Source: Acanthamoeba castellanii str. Neff
Taxonomy: Eukaryota > Discosea > Longamoebia > Acanthamoebidae
NCBI RefSeq assembly: GCF_000313135.1
Contig: NW_004457291.1
Coordinates: 2,866-65,646, forward strand
DNA: 62,781 bases
Reading direction: 5' to 3'
Shown one piece after another: positions 20,514-30,638 of this stretch (the first letter of the stretch is position 1; every line of letters starts with the position of its first letter). Position numbers and translations under genes: made by a program. The notes beneath the pieces are model-generated. The model had not been told where the DNA came from and did no database searches. It worked only from the letters and a program-made list of their open reading frames with translations.

Positions 20514-22109
20514 ATGAGCTTCCGCAACGTGTTTGTGTTGTCTGTTGTGTTCGTGGCCATCGCCTGCCTGGCGGCCTCGAGCTTCCCCACGGCCGCGGGC
20601 CAGTCGAGCAGCTGCTACGCGCCCACTGCGCTCAACTTCACCTCCGAGGCCGGCAAGCTCTGGGTCAACGGCCAGCGGTTCAAGCTCAAGGGCGTGTCGT
20701 GGTTCGGCTTCGAGACGGCGGCCTGCACCGTGCACGGGCTGTGGGCCAACTCCTACACCTTCTTCCTCGACTTCCTGGCCGCGCAGGGCTTCAACACCAT
20801 CCGCCTGCCGTTCCACCTCGAGCTGGTCCTCAACGACAAGTCGCCCAACGGCATCAACTACGGCGCCGGCTCCAACGCCGACCTGCAGGGCCTCAACTCG
20901 CTCCAGGTCATGGACAAGATCGTCCAGGCCGCCGCCGCCCGCGGGCTGCTCATCATGTTCGACCTCCACTCCTTCGCGCCCGACCAGTTCATGGCCGACG
21001 GCATGTGGTACAACGCCGCCAACCCCGAGTCCAAGGTCATCTCGGGCTGGACCAAGCTGCTCCAGCGCTACAAGAACCAGTGGAACGTCATCGCGGCCGA
21101 CCTCAAGAACGAGCCGCACACCTCGACCTGGGGCACCGGCAACTCGGCCACCGACTGGAACCTGGGCGCCGCGCGCCTGGCCAACGCCATCGCCAGCGGC
21201 GTGAGCGACCGCTTCCTCATGTTCGTCGAGGGCGTGGCCAACTCGCCGCCGTGCCGCGAGAACTGCTTCTGGGGCGAGAACCTGACCGGCGCCCGCACCA
21301 ACCCCGTCGTGATCGCCAACCCGGCCAAGCTGGTCTACTCCCCGCACGTCTACGGCCCCAACGTGTTCGGCCAGTCCTACTTCTCGGCCGGCAACTTCCC
21401 CGCCAACATGCCCGCCATCTGGGAGGACCACTGGGGCTTCATCCCCGCCGCCACCGGCCGCGCCTTCGTCATCGGCGAGTGGGGCGGCCCCTTCAGCGGC
21501 AAGGACCAGGTGTGGATGGACGCCCTCGTGGCCTACCTCAAGTCCAAGGACTCGACCGACCAGTTCTTCTGGTGCCTCAACCCCAACTCGGGCGACACCG
21601 GCGGCCTCCTGCAGAACGACTGGGCCTCGCCCGAGACCGGCAAGCTCGCCCTGCTGGCCAACCTCGTCTCGGCCCCGACCAAGTTCTCGGTCAACGCCCA
21701 GGGCCAGGTCTGCCTCAACGGCGCCACCGGCCCCGCCCAGCCCTCGGCCTCGCCCGCCGCGCCCTCGCAGCCCTCCGCCTCGCCCGCCGCGCCCGCCCAG
21801 CCGTCGGCTTCGCCCGCCGCCCCCGCCCAGCCCTCGGCCTCGGCCTCGCCCGCCGCGCAGACCACCCACGCCCCGGTCGGTTCGGTCACTTTCCAGTCCG
21901 GCTCGAGCGCCTGGTGGATGGCGGTGTCGATCCCCGGCTCGACGTCGGCCAAGGTGGACTGCGGCAACGGCCAGGGCCTGGCGGACATGACCCCCGGCTG
22001 GGCCACCGGCCTCTGGACCTTCTCGCCCGCCAACGGCACCCCGTGCAAGTCGACCCTCCAGTTCGTCATCAACGGCGCCGCCGCCCAGTCCGTCACCGCT
22101 CCCTGGTAA
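20514..22109 (+). CDS. Secreted GH5 cellulase with C-terminal expansin-like domain
   Basis: An intronless gene for 531 residues. A signal peptide (about residues 1-29, VLSVVFVAIACLAASS) precedes a GH5 barrel. Recognisable parts are KLKGVSWFGFETAAC, FNTIRLPFHLELV and LIMFDLHSF. The acid/base Glu is in DLKNEPH and the nucleophile Glu in IGEWGGP. A Pro-Ala-Ser linker with repeats of the form PSASPAAPAQ joins a C-terminal module of about 75 residues (VTFQSGSSAWWMAVSIPG) that looks like the second, carbohydrate-binding domain of expansins. Expected role: hydrolysis of beta-1,4-glucans outside the cell or in the cyst wall. Third codon positions are almost all G or C, stronger than in neighbouring genes, which suggests high expression. 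Lack of introns is unusual here and would fit past transfer from bacteria. Confidence 0.88.
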   Translation: MSFRNVFVLSVVFVAIACLAASSFPTAAGQSSSCYAPTALNFTSEAGKLWVNGQRFKLKGVSWFGFETAACTVHGLWANSYTFFLDFLAAQGFNTIRLPFHLELVLNDKSPNGINYGAGSNADLQGLNSLQVMDKIVQAAAARGLLIMFDLHSFAPDQFMADGMWYNAANPESKVISGWTKLLQRYKNQWNVIAADLKNEPHTSTWGTGNSATDWNLGAARLANAIASGVSDRFLMFVEGVANSPPCRENCFWGENLTGARTNPVVIANPAKLVYSPHVYGPNVFGQSYFSAGNFPANMPAIWEDHWGFIPAATGRAFVIGEWGGPFSGKDQVWMDALVAYLKSKDSTDQFFWCLNPNSGDTGGLLQNDWASPETGKLALLANLVSAPTKFSVNAQGQVCLNGATGPAQPSASPAAPSQPSASPAAPAQPSASPAAPAQPSASASPAAQTTHAPVGSVTFQSGSSAWWMAVSIPGSTSAKVDCGNGQGLADMTPGWATGLWTFSPANGTPCKSTLQFVINGAAAQSVTAPW

Positions 22110-22428
22110 GACGCGTGGAGGCGCGCTCTATGGCTCTCTGGGCTCCTTGCCTGAGTGGCAGCACAGTTGGCGACCGCAGGCAATCTCGACCCCTCGATTG
22201 ATTCATTCGCCACATTGTCGCTCTGATGTGAAATGTGTACAAAATATGTAATTAATCTATCATAAAATACAAACAAATGTAAAACTATATATCTGAGCTG
22301 AGCTTACCATGTAACCTGAGCATTGTGCTCGAGCAATGTCGACAGATTAAGAGAGATTAAAAAAAAACAAAGAAAAATGAACCGATACGAAAAAGGCTTG
22401 TAAAATTCAGCTCGGCTGCGTAAAGTTG
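22110..22428. other. AT-rich intergenic spacer
   Basis: 3' UTR of the cellulase and 5' region of the AAA gene. The centre (22240-22390) is AT-rich. No ORF or RNA structure is apparent. Confidence 0.5.
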
Positions 22429-24705
22429 ATGCACTGCGCGCAGGGGCGACAAGGTGGCGAGCAGGCTCAGCGGCAGCGGCTGAGGGAGGTGGCAGAGTGG
22501 ACTTGCGAGGATGTGGCAAAGTGGCTGCAGCGCGTCGTGCTGCTGCCGCACCAGCAGCGCGATGCCAAGGAGCTGCAGACGGCCGTGAGCGAGCAGGCCA
22601 TCGACGGGGCGGCCCTGCTTCTCCTCGAGCCCCACGATCTTGCCTCCCTCGGTCCGTCCCCTCATCTTATTATTAATTTTATTCTATTTATCATTATTAT
22701 TATTAATTATAAATAGTAATTATAAATAATAATAAACTATCTGACGATTGGGGAAACAAAAGGGATCACGAAAGTGGGGCACAGGAAAAAGATCGAAGCG
22801 GCGTTGGCGGCGCTTCGCTGCTCGTTCGCTGCCGAGCTCGCCGTCGGCGACCACGCGGAAGCGAAGAGCCCGCCGGCCGCTACTGCAGACAGCGGAGCCG
22901 AGACAGCGACCACCCACGCTGACGATGACGCCAGCGGCGGGGCCGTGCGCGAGGTGCGCGACGCTGTGGCGGTTATGCTGCGGCGCAGCCCGTGGGTGGA
23001 GTGCCTGCTTAAGGAGACGGTCGTGCTGGCGGTGCTGCGCGGCTGTCTGCTCCCCGCCTCCACCGAGGCCGCCGCTGCCGTCGGGTTTCGCAACGACGAA
23101 GAGTTCCTGGAGTGGGTCGAGGCGCTGTTCCTGCTGCAGCGCCTGCGCGTGGACTGCCGCGAGGAGCTGCGCAAGGGACTCTTGGCCCACTCAAGCTTTA
23201 CGATGAGGTGCGATGATCGTGTGTGTGTGTGTCGTGTGTGTCATGTGTGTCGTGTATCGTGTGTGTCGTGTGTGTCGTGTGTGTCGTCACTCAATCAGTG
23301 ATTGTGTGCGCCCGCCCCAGAGCCCAACATGTGGACGCGATGCTGGACGACGTGCAAGCGCTGCACGAGCGTTTGGAGCGATTGTGCGAGGTACGGCTCA
23401 GCAAGTGCCCGCAGCCGCCCCGCCTGCTCCGCCTGGCCACGAAGCTGGGTACACTACACTACTCCCCGCATCCCTGCTGGTCCGCCTTCTTAAGAAGTCT
23501 GCCCCGCCCCATACCACTTTGCACCGAGCACAGAGCTGTCCGCGAAGGAGCTCAAGGCGCTCGAGTACATACTGCTGTGCAACATCGGGAAGGACTTCCC
23601 GCCGCCCACGGCCCTCAACTCCAACCTCGACAACCGCAACCTGGCCCACAAAGTGGGCGTCTACGCCCAGATGAACAACCGCGAGCTCCTCGTACGTGTG
23701 GTGGTGGTGGCGGCGGTGGCGGTGGTGGTGATGGCGGACTGATCGGCGCACAGGACTTCTTTCGTCCCACGAGGCTTCACATGAAGCAGGGCCTCTTCGA
23801 GGTGGACGACGAGTACTCGACGCAGTTCAACAGCCACTTCCTCGTGATGTCGCCCGAGGTGATGCGCGCCCTCTCCGGCTGCTCCCTCTCCACCGACGAG
23901 TTCTTCAAGATTGACAAGACCGGTACCCTTGCCCGTTCACTGCCTTCTTTCGAACTAGTCTCACATCTTAACCGTGTGCGTGTGCGTGTGCGTGTGCGTG
24001 TGCGTGTGCGTGTGCGTGTGCGTGTGTACTGTGCGTGTGTGTACTGTGTAGCGCTGGCCGAGGTTCTGATGGAGGAGCCAAACTTTTGCAAGGAAAAGGA
24101 GCCAACGTTGACCCCGAAGACGCAGGAGTCCGGCCGGCGGAAGAAGATGAAGAAAAAGAAGAAAGAAAAGAGCGGCGCCACGGCAGAAGAAGAAGAAGAG
24201 GCAGAAGGCGACCAGAAAGAATTCGACCTTGAGGCGCTGCTCAAGGAGGCGGGGATCGAGGGCGTCGACGGTGACGACGATGAAGGCGGCGACGGAGAAG
24301 ATGAAAGCGAGGAGGGACTGGGTGGAGGCGAGGGAGGCGAAGGAAGCGATGAAGACCACCCCGCGGCGAGCGACGGTGAAGCTCCAGAGGGAGATGACGA
24401 TTCAGGCGACACATTTAGCATCAAACCCTACACAACCGACCTCGAGTACGATGCAGCACACATACGACACACGATGCGACACACGCGACACACACGCACG
24501 CACACGCACGCACGCACGACACGCGCGCGCGGCACACGATGCGGGCACTGATGGTTCTGTGGATGCGCAGGTATTTAGAAGATCAATTCTCGCTCATCGA
24601 AACGCGGCTGCGGATGAAGAAGGTCGACTCGGAGGAGGACACGAGCTTCCGGGCCGACCAGCGCAAGCCTGAGTCCATCTTGCGCGAGCTCAGGTGCGTG
24701 TGTGC

Positions 24706-24757
<52 letters not shown>

Positions 24758-27700
24758 GCGAGCTGGACTGATTGAAATGATGAAACAGGGCCAAGGCGCG
24801 CAGTATTGAGGCGAAGATCGAGAAGCGGCTGGCCGTGACGCTCATGAACGCCGAGTGGCTGCCCAGGATCGAACAGCTGGTGCAGCTCCGGGGACTCGGT
24901 ACTCGCTACTCTCCTCCGATCTCCACGCCAAGTGTAGTAAGGGCCGAGCGAGGCCCACTGCCGCACTAATCCTGGCCTGGTTTGGCGGTGTTCGCAGACA
25001 CCTTCGAGAAGCAGGTCCTGCTGACGTTGATCGCGGGCATGATCTCGACCAACGTGCGCAAGGCCTCCTCTCGGCGCGATGATCCCATCTTCCGCCAGAG
25101 CTTCGACGTGGTGCGCTTGTCTCTGTCCACGCCATGTCTCGACACGACCCTGTCCTCTGTCGGCCGCAGTACTAGTGTTTACATTGTCGCCGCTCGCGCA
25201 GGGTACGTTGCTGGGGCTGTTCTGCGACGGCCTGGAGCAGCAGATCCAGTACCGCACCTACTTCTACAAGAGCTCGCGCATGATACGCGAGGTACTCTCT
25301 ATTCTCATTCGCTGCAACCGGTTCACAGGACTCGCCACTCACTGTGTGTCGTGCGTGTCGTGCGTGTCATAAGGGAATCATTTCGCTTTCAGATCCGCCG
25401 TTCAGGAAGGGCTCCGACCTGCTCGACTCCAGCGTGGAGATCGACCGCCGTTTGCTGGACTACATCGTGGGGCTCGACACCGAGCTGTCCGAGCTCGTCG
25501 GTACATACTCACCACCACCCCCGAGCTCTTGATGCGCGGCATCCGCGGACTGACACACACAACACACGCGCCACACGCGCCACACGCGACACACGCGCCA
25601 CACGCGCCACACGCGACACACACAGATGGGAGCGACCTCTTCTCGCCCAAGGTCAAGCTGGACCAGGTGGTCCTTCCCGCAGATCAAAAGAGGCTCATAC
25701 TCGACACCATCAACAACTTTGAGGCATTCAAGGAATGCTGCAAGGCCAAGGGCCTGGAGGACAGGCTCACCTATGGCACCGGTACGTAGGCATCTGCACG
25801 CTCTGACGGCGCGCTCACGTGGTCCACTGCTCACTTTCACTCCTCGCAGGCGTGTGCATGCTGTTCTTCGGACCCAGCGGCACGGGCAAGACCATGGTAC
25901 GAGCCCACATGCCCCGCGATGACCTTGAACTGCTCTAATGCCTCTTACGGTTGTATGGTGTGGGGTGTGGTGGGCGGTGGGCGGATGGAGTAGATGGCCA
26001 ATGCGATTGCTAATCACCTGCAGAAGAAGCTGCTGGTGGTCAACTTCCCCTCGCTGGGGACCAAGAACATGAGCGAGCTCATGCGCCTCATTTTCCGCGA
26101 GGCCAAGCTCTACGACGCCATCATCTTCTTCGGTAAACGACACACACACACACACACACACGCCCACACACGCATGCACACAACACGGCCGCTCAACCAA
26201 CAATCCACCCAGATGAGTGCGAGTCACTGTTCGAGAGCAGGAACCAGTCCAAGTCGGTGGACCTCACGTCCCTCCTGACCGAGATCGAGCACTACGACGG
26301 CCTCGTCGTCATGGTACCAACCACAGCTCTGCTCCTTCGCAGACACCCTCTAACCGTCATCGCATCGAACGCATTCTCGGAATTCCAGGCGACCAATCGG
26401 CCCTACGACTTGGACGAGGCCATGTACCGGTATGCCCCCACCACCACAAACTCACCATTCCACCAGCGCTGCATTCCTGCATTCCTGCGCTGCTGACCCC
26501 CTTCTTTTTTAAATCATGATCAGGCGAATCAACCTGGCGATCGAGTTCAAGCTGCCCGACTTCAACCTGCGCCGGGAGATCTGGCGGTCGCACTTGCCGC
26601 CGGACATCGCCGTGGCTGCGGACGTCGAGTGGACCAAGCTGGCGATGAACTTTGAACTCGCCGGCGGGTTCATCAAGAACGTAGGCCTCCGCTTCCTCCC
26701 TCCCACTCTTCGTTCTTCGTTCTTCGTTCTTTTCTTCTTTTTTTCGCTTTGAGCCGACGCGCAGCTAACGTGCGCGTTTGATCCAAACCCTGCAAGGCGA
26801 TCCTCTCGGCGCTGACCTTCGCCATTGCACGGAACGGCGAGGACATCTGCATTCAGCAGCAGGACCTCGAAAAAGGAGGTAAACACATGTGCCCTGCACT
26901 CTTCTTGCTATTTTGGTTCACGCTTGGCCGTGAATTCTGCTGACGGCCATGATCACGGCCTACACACCACTACCAGCCAAACTCCAACTCCGCGGCCATT
27001 TGCAGATGGTCGACTTTGAACAGCGCGTTGTGCCCAAGAAGGTTCGCGTTGGCGGCTGTGTGGCTGTGTGTGTTGTGTGGCTGTGCCGTGTGTCGTAGAG
27101 TGTAATGGACGTGCAGTAACACTCGGACGGACTGGGCTTGTGGATGCAGGGTGTGGAGGACATGGTGCTCACCAAGCAGCAGCAAGGCTGCATCAGCGAC
27201 ATCATCTCCTTTGAAAAGGCTCGCAAGGTCCTTTTTGGCCATTGGGTACATCTCTCCCACCGCACGCCCGCACTACGACGAGAAATAGAGCTAATGGCGA
27301 GTGTGCAGGGCTTTGAGAGTCAGATGCAACAGGGCACCGTAGTGCTGTTCTCGGGCGACCACCCTGGGGCGGGCAAGCGCACCGCTGCCGAGGCACTGGG
27401 TCCGTTCTCATCGCCGTTCGCGGACTCGTCATAAGCGAGGCGCCCACACATCGCGCATCGCACGACACGCGCGCCGCACGCAATCATTCCAAGAAGGAAA
27501 AGATGGTGGTTCTCACGGCCCTCTCATTAGGCTACGAGATCGGTCGGGCGATCAAGTACGTGGGCGGAAGCATCAAGAACGTGGACGCCCTGTTCAAGGA
27601 GGCCAAGAAGATGGACGCCATCCTCGTGTTCGATCAGGCCTCCGTCCTGTTCTCCTCATCACTCCCCTCATCCCAAGTACGCACACGACGCACGACACAC

Positions 27701-28464
27701 ACGACACACACGACACACACGACACACACCATGGCGAAGTCACCATGGTTGAGGGCACGCATCGGGACTCACGGCCACCCAACACCGAACATACCAGCAC
27801 ACACTGAACGAGCGGAATGCGGTCCTCTACCAAATCAACAAATTCCCTGGTGTGGTGGTGCTCATCTGCGACAAGATCGAGGTACCGCCGCTTCCCGCCT
27901 GCCTTCTAGTTAAGGAACACACACGACACGCACGACACGCACGACACACACGACACACACACACGCTAACTCGTGGGCCATGTCGGCAGGACTTGGACTA
28001 TTCGCTGTTTAGGCGCATCAACTTCGTGCTGGAGTTCGGGCTGCCCGAAGAAGAGACCCGCGAGCGCCTGTGGCGCCGACTCATTCCCGACCAGGTGCCG
28101 CTCGGTGACGACGTCGACTTGACCCTCCTCGCCCATCGGTTCCACTTCACCGGCGGCAACATCATGGTACCCATACCCGCCACCGACCACCACGCGTCCG
28201 TTCTTATTGTTTTCTTTCACCGCACACGGCCCCACCGCACACGTGTGCGCACACGGCGCACACATTTAATATTGCTGTGTTTTTTTTGTTTTCTTTCTTC
28301 GGCAGAACGCGATTGTGCGCGCGGCGGAGCGGGCGAGTCTGCGGCAGGGAGATGGGGAGGAACCGCGGCGCATCGGCATGGCCGACCTGCTCCTCGCCGC
28401 CGAGGAGGAGGCGCGCCACCTGGCCAAGGTCGCCCTCCCCTTCTACAAGACCCTCTACATGTAG
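22429..28464 (+). CDS. SAM domain protein with two AAA ATPase modules
   Basis: A long gene with about 20 exons. The N-terminus is a SAM domain: WTCEDVAKWLQRVVLLP, then AIDGAALLLLEPHDLASLG, and GHRKKIEAAL in the next exon. The middle part is novel to me, with a Lys-rich then Glu/Asp-rich low-complexity stretch (24140-24420). AAA module 1 has Walker A GPSGTGKT (about 25870-25893), Walker B IIFFDECESLF split by an intron, sensor 1 VVMATNRPYDLDEAMYRRIN. Module 2 has GDHPGAGKR (about 27355), and a Walker B where the catalytic Glu is replaced (ILVFDQASVLF). Its RRIN element is retained. Module 1 resembles bacterial-type AAA proteins (ATNRPYDLDEA, EFKLPD). The likely role is protein remodelling; the substrate is unknown. 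Confidence 0.8.
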
Positions 28465-28586
28465 CTCAGGGCCAGGTTGATGACTCTATCAGGCGCTGAC
28501 ATTCCACTGAATAGCAGTGATTGACCCATTGGCCCAGCCAAAGCCACAACTTTTCCTTTGCCACACACAGCAGGGAAGATACAGGG

Positions 28587-28594
28587 TATAAATA
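28587..28594 (+). promoter_or_regulatory. TATA box of the U2 snRNA gene
   Basis: TATAAATA with its first base about 32 bases before the first nucleotide of the U2 RNA, the expected distance for a TATA element. Confidence 0.65.
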
Positions 28595-28618
28595 GTGGGG
28601 GACATGAGAAGGAAAGGC

Positions 28619-28790
28619 ATCTTCTCGGCCTTCGTGGCTAAGATCAAGTGTAGTATCTGTTCTTATCAGCTTAATCTCTGGTAGTGAGGCCAATGTGCCT
28701 CACAACTCAAGATTAGACTTATTTCTTGTGGGCGCCCTGGCTCCACTTCCCCTTTGCAGCTGAGCTGTGGGGGTGGTCCAGGGAGCAGTG
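28619..28790 (+). ncRNA. U2 spliceosomal snRNA
   Basis: The 5' end ATCTTCTCGGCCTTCGTGGC forms stem I with the following TAAGAT. It leads into AAGATCAAGTGTAGTATCTG, which contains the invariant branchpoint-pairing GTAGTA (28650-28655) and then TTCTTATCAG. Stem IIb is a perfect 7-bp hairpin (GTGAGGC 28684-28690 with GCCTCAC 28697-28703). A weak Sm-like site (ACTTATTTCTTG) follows. Next comes a 3' hairpin, CCCTGG...CCAGGG (28735-28783), whose loop holds TTTGCAG, as in the U2B''-binding loop. U2 pairs with the intron branchpoint during splicing. The first 60 bases are diagnostic; the exact 3' end is a guess from the last hairpin. Confidence 0.92.
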
Positions 28791-28897
28791 ATCAGCTTCA
28801 CATTGCACACCCTGTGGAGTTCTTCAAATGGTCCACCCTTCCACCAAACCAAAGGACAAAAAAAGGTCGTGTGCCAACCAAAGGTAGACACCGGAGT

Positions 28898-29398
28898 TTA
28901 GGGGGAGAGCACGGCGAAGGGGTCGGAAGGGTAGTTGTCCTTGCTGGCGGCACCGCTGCCGCCTCGCCTGCCCATGGGCTCGGCGCCCACGGTCATCACC
29001 TCGCGCACGCGGTAGCCATCGGAGCGATAGAGGATGGGGTCGAGTCGGCTCGGGCTCGATCGTGGCCTGCACACGTGTGCCGCGTGTTGTCAGCTGCACG
29101 CCCGCCCAAGCGTGTGAGTTAGTCCTTACGGGGAAGGTGACGCCGTTGGTGTGGCCCGGCTCGTGGGGACTCCACGCAGCGCGTTCCACGCCACACCCTG
29201 TCGTGGTAATCACCACAATTAGATGGAAGACCGGCTGTGCGTCAACGATAGAGCGAGGCGTACCTCTTCCTCTTTGGCCCCCGCAGGAAAGTTGAAGTCG
29301 CCGGTGATAATGCGCAGCGCCTCAGATGAGCACATTGACGAGTGTGAGGAGACGAGCGAGTGCCTGATGATGTCCGCCTAGCACATGATCTTTCTCAT
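28898..29398 (-). pseudogene. 5'-truncated endonuclease/exonuclease/phosphatase gene
   Basis: Three exons can be read on the minus strand. The first starts after an acceptor TGTGCTAG and encodes ADIIRHSLVSSHSSMC, then ALRIITGDFNFPAG, holding the GDFN motif of EEP enzymes. The last encodes SRLDPILYRSDGYRVREV and ends NYPSDPFAVLSP before TAA at 28898-28900; normal members have a catalytic His in SDH, here Pro. The middle exon carries PHEPGHTNGVTFP only in a frame that does not join the others, while the joining frame gives poor protein. Everything upstream of 29398 is foreign-looking lower-GC DNA, so the N-terminal half is missing. It is most likely a remnant. It abuts the U2 gene. Confidence 0.55.
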
Positions 29399-30638
29399 AT
29401 TCCAGGATTAACCTGTTGTGTGTGTGTAAAAAACCAAAATTCAAATCAAGGTTTTCCGTTTGTCACAACCTTGGTTGTTTTCGGGAGTCAAACGAAGAGG
29501 AAAAAAAAAGCGCTGCAGTTTCAGTGTCAGACCCCCTAAAATGGGCTAAGTTGAGGTCGCTGCACACTCGTGCTTCTGCGGTCAAGCGAGATCCCAATAC
29601 ACCAAAGAATGCGAAAGAGAAGACAAAGGATCGTGGTGGCGGGCAGGGTCAGGGTGGGCAAGGCAATGCTTCTCACAGTCTCCCCCAACTGGTACAGGTT
29701 CTACAACAACCTCATCAGTGAGTCTTTCCACATGATGGTCAGGTCAGACAGAGTCATCAGCACACTTGACATCCTCAAGCCTGGTGGCGACAAGTACTTC
29801 AAGTACCTCTTCCCCCCTGCACCACACACCACTGGTTGCCTCACCTGTACTGCCTGCTGCCCCCCTCCAGCTCACCCTCATTGAATGACTACAGGTCACA
29901 CAAGGGATGGAGCCCTAACACATACAAGGGCAAGGGCTTTCTCTGCATCCACTCTGTCACACAGCCTTCCATATTTGACTGGTTGGATCACAACAACAAC
30001 ACCATCCCACCAGAGGTCAAGGCTGGCCTGGCCAGCAGCACTCCCTCTGTTGTTGGTCACCATGGTGTGCTGAGGGAGCAGCAGGTGCACTACAACAAGG
30101 ACATCATCCAAGCAGTTATCAACACCAGCTTCTACACACCCATACACAACCAGAAGGTCACCCAGGGCAGCAGCAAGACAAAGGAGGCCAACACATCACC
30201 ACTCAAGACCCAAGGCTGCACTCTCAGTTAGTGGCACAGCACCACTCTCTGCATGCTCCTGTGGTGAGACAATCAAGGAGAGAGTTGAGATGAAAATTCC
30301 AGATCACTGACATTACAAGAAACCTGCAATAATGTGGTGGTGATGCCTTCTGGCAGACAAACTTGCCCAGCGCCAAGAAGGGTAAATGTGAGGAATGTCA
30401 AAAACTCAAGAAAAATGCCAGGAATCTACAGACTCAAGATTTGGCTGTCTGGCTCAATTTCTCTTTTTGTGACAAAAAAAATTCCAAATTAATGGAAGCG
30501 TGTTCCACATTCCTTTGATGTTTGGAATGCCGTGCAACTAGCACCCCTGGTTGTCAGGCTTCGCTCTCCACTGTCTCCGTCACCACAACGCGTTCGCTTC
30601 TTCTACAACCACCACTACTGGATTACAAGTTGAGGTAG
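29399..30638. other. Lower-GC island with unassigned ORFs
   Basis: Base composition drops and codon use differs from the surrounding genes. Two plus-strand ORFs follow each other: about 29666-29884 (VSPNWYRFYNNLISESFHMM) and about 29888-30231 (DYRSHKGWSPNTYKGKG, later HYNKDIIQAVINTSFY, stop at 30229-30231). They may be two exons or two frames of one element. I recognise no transposase, polymerase or viral protein. Runs of A (29505, 30474) occur near both ends. It could be a decayed mobile element. The last 100 bases before 30639 are the promoter and leader of the next gene. Confidence 0.4.

Noticed and set aside
20508..21869. Antisense frame of about 450 codons over the cellulase
   Set aside because: Gly/Arg/Val-rich composition forced by G/C third positions; no recognisable protein.
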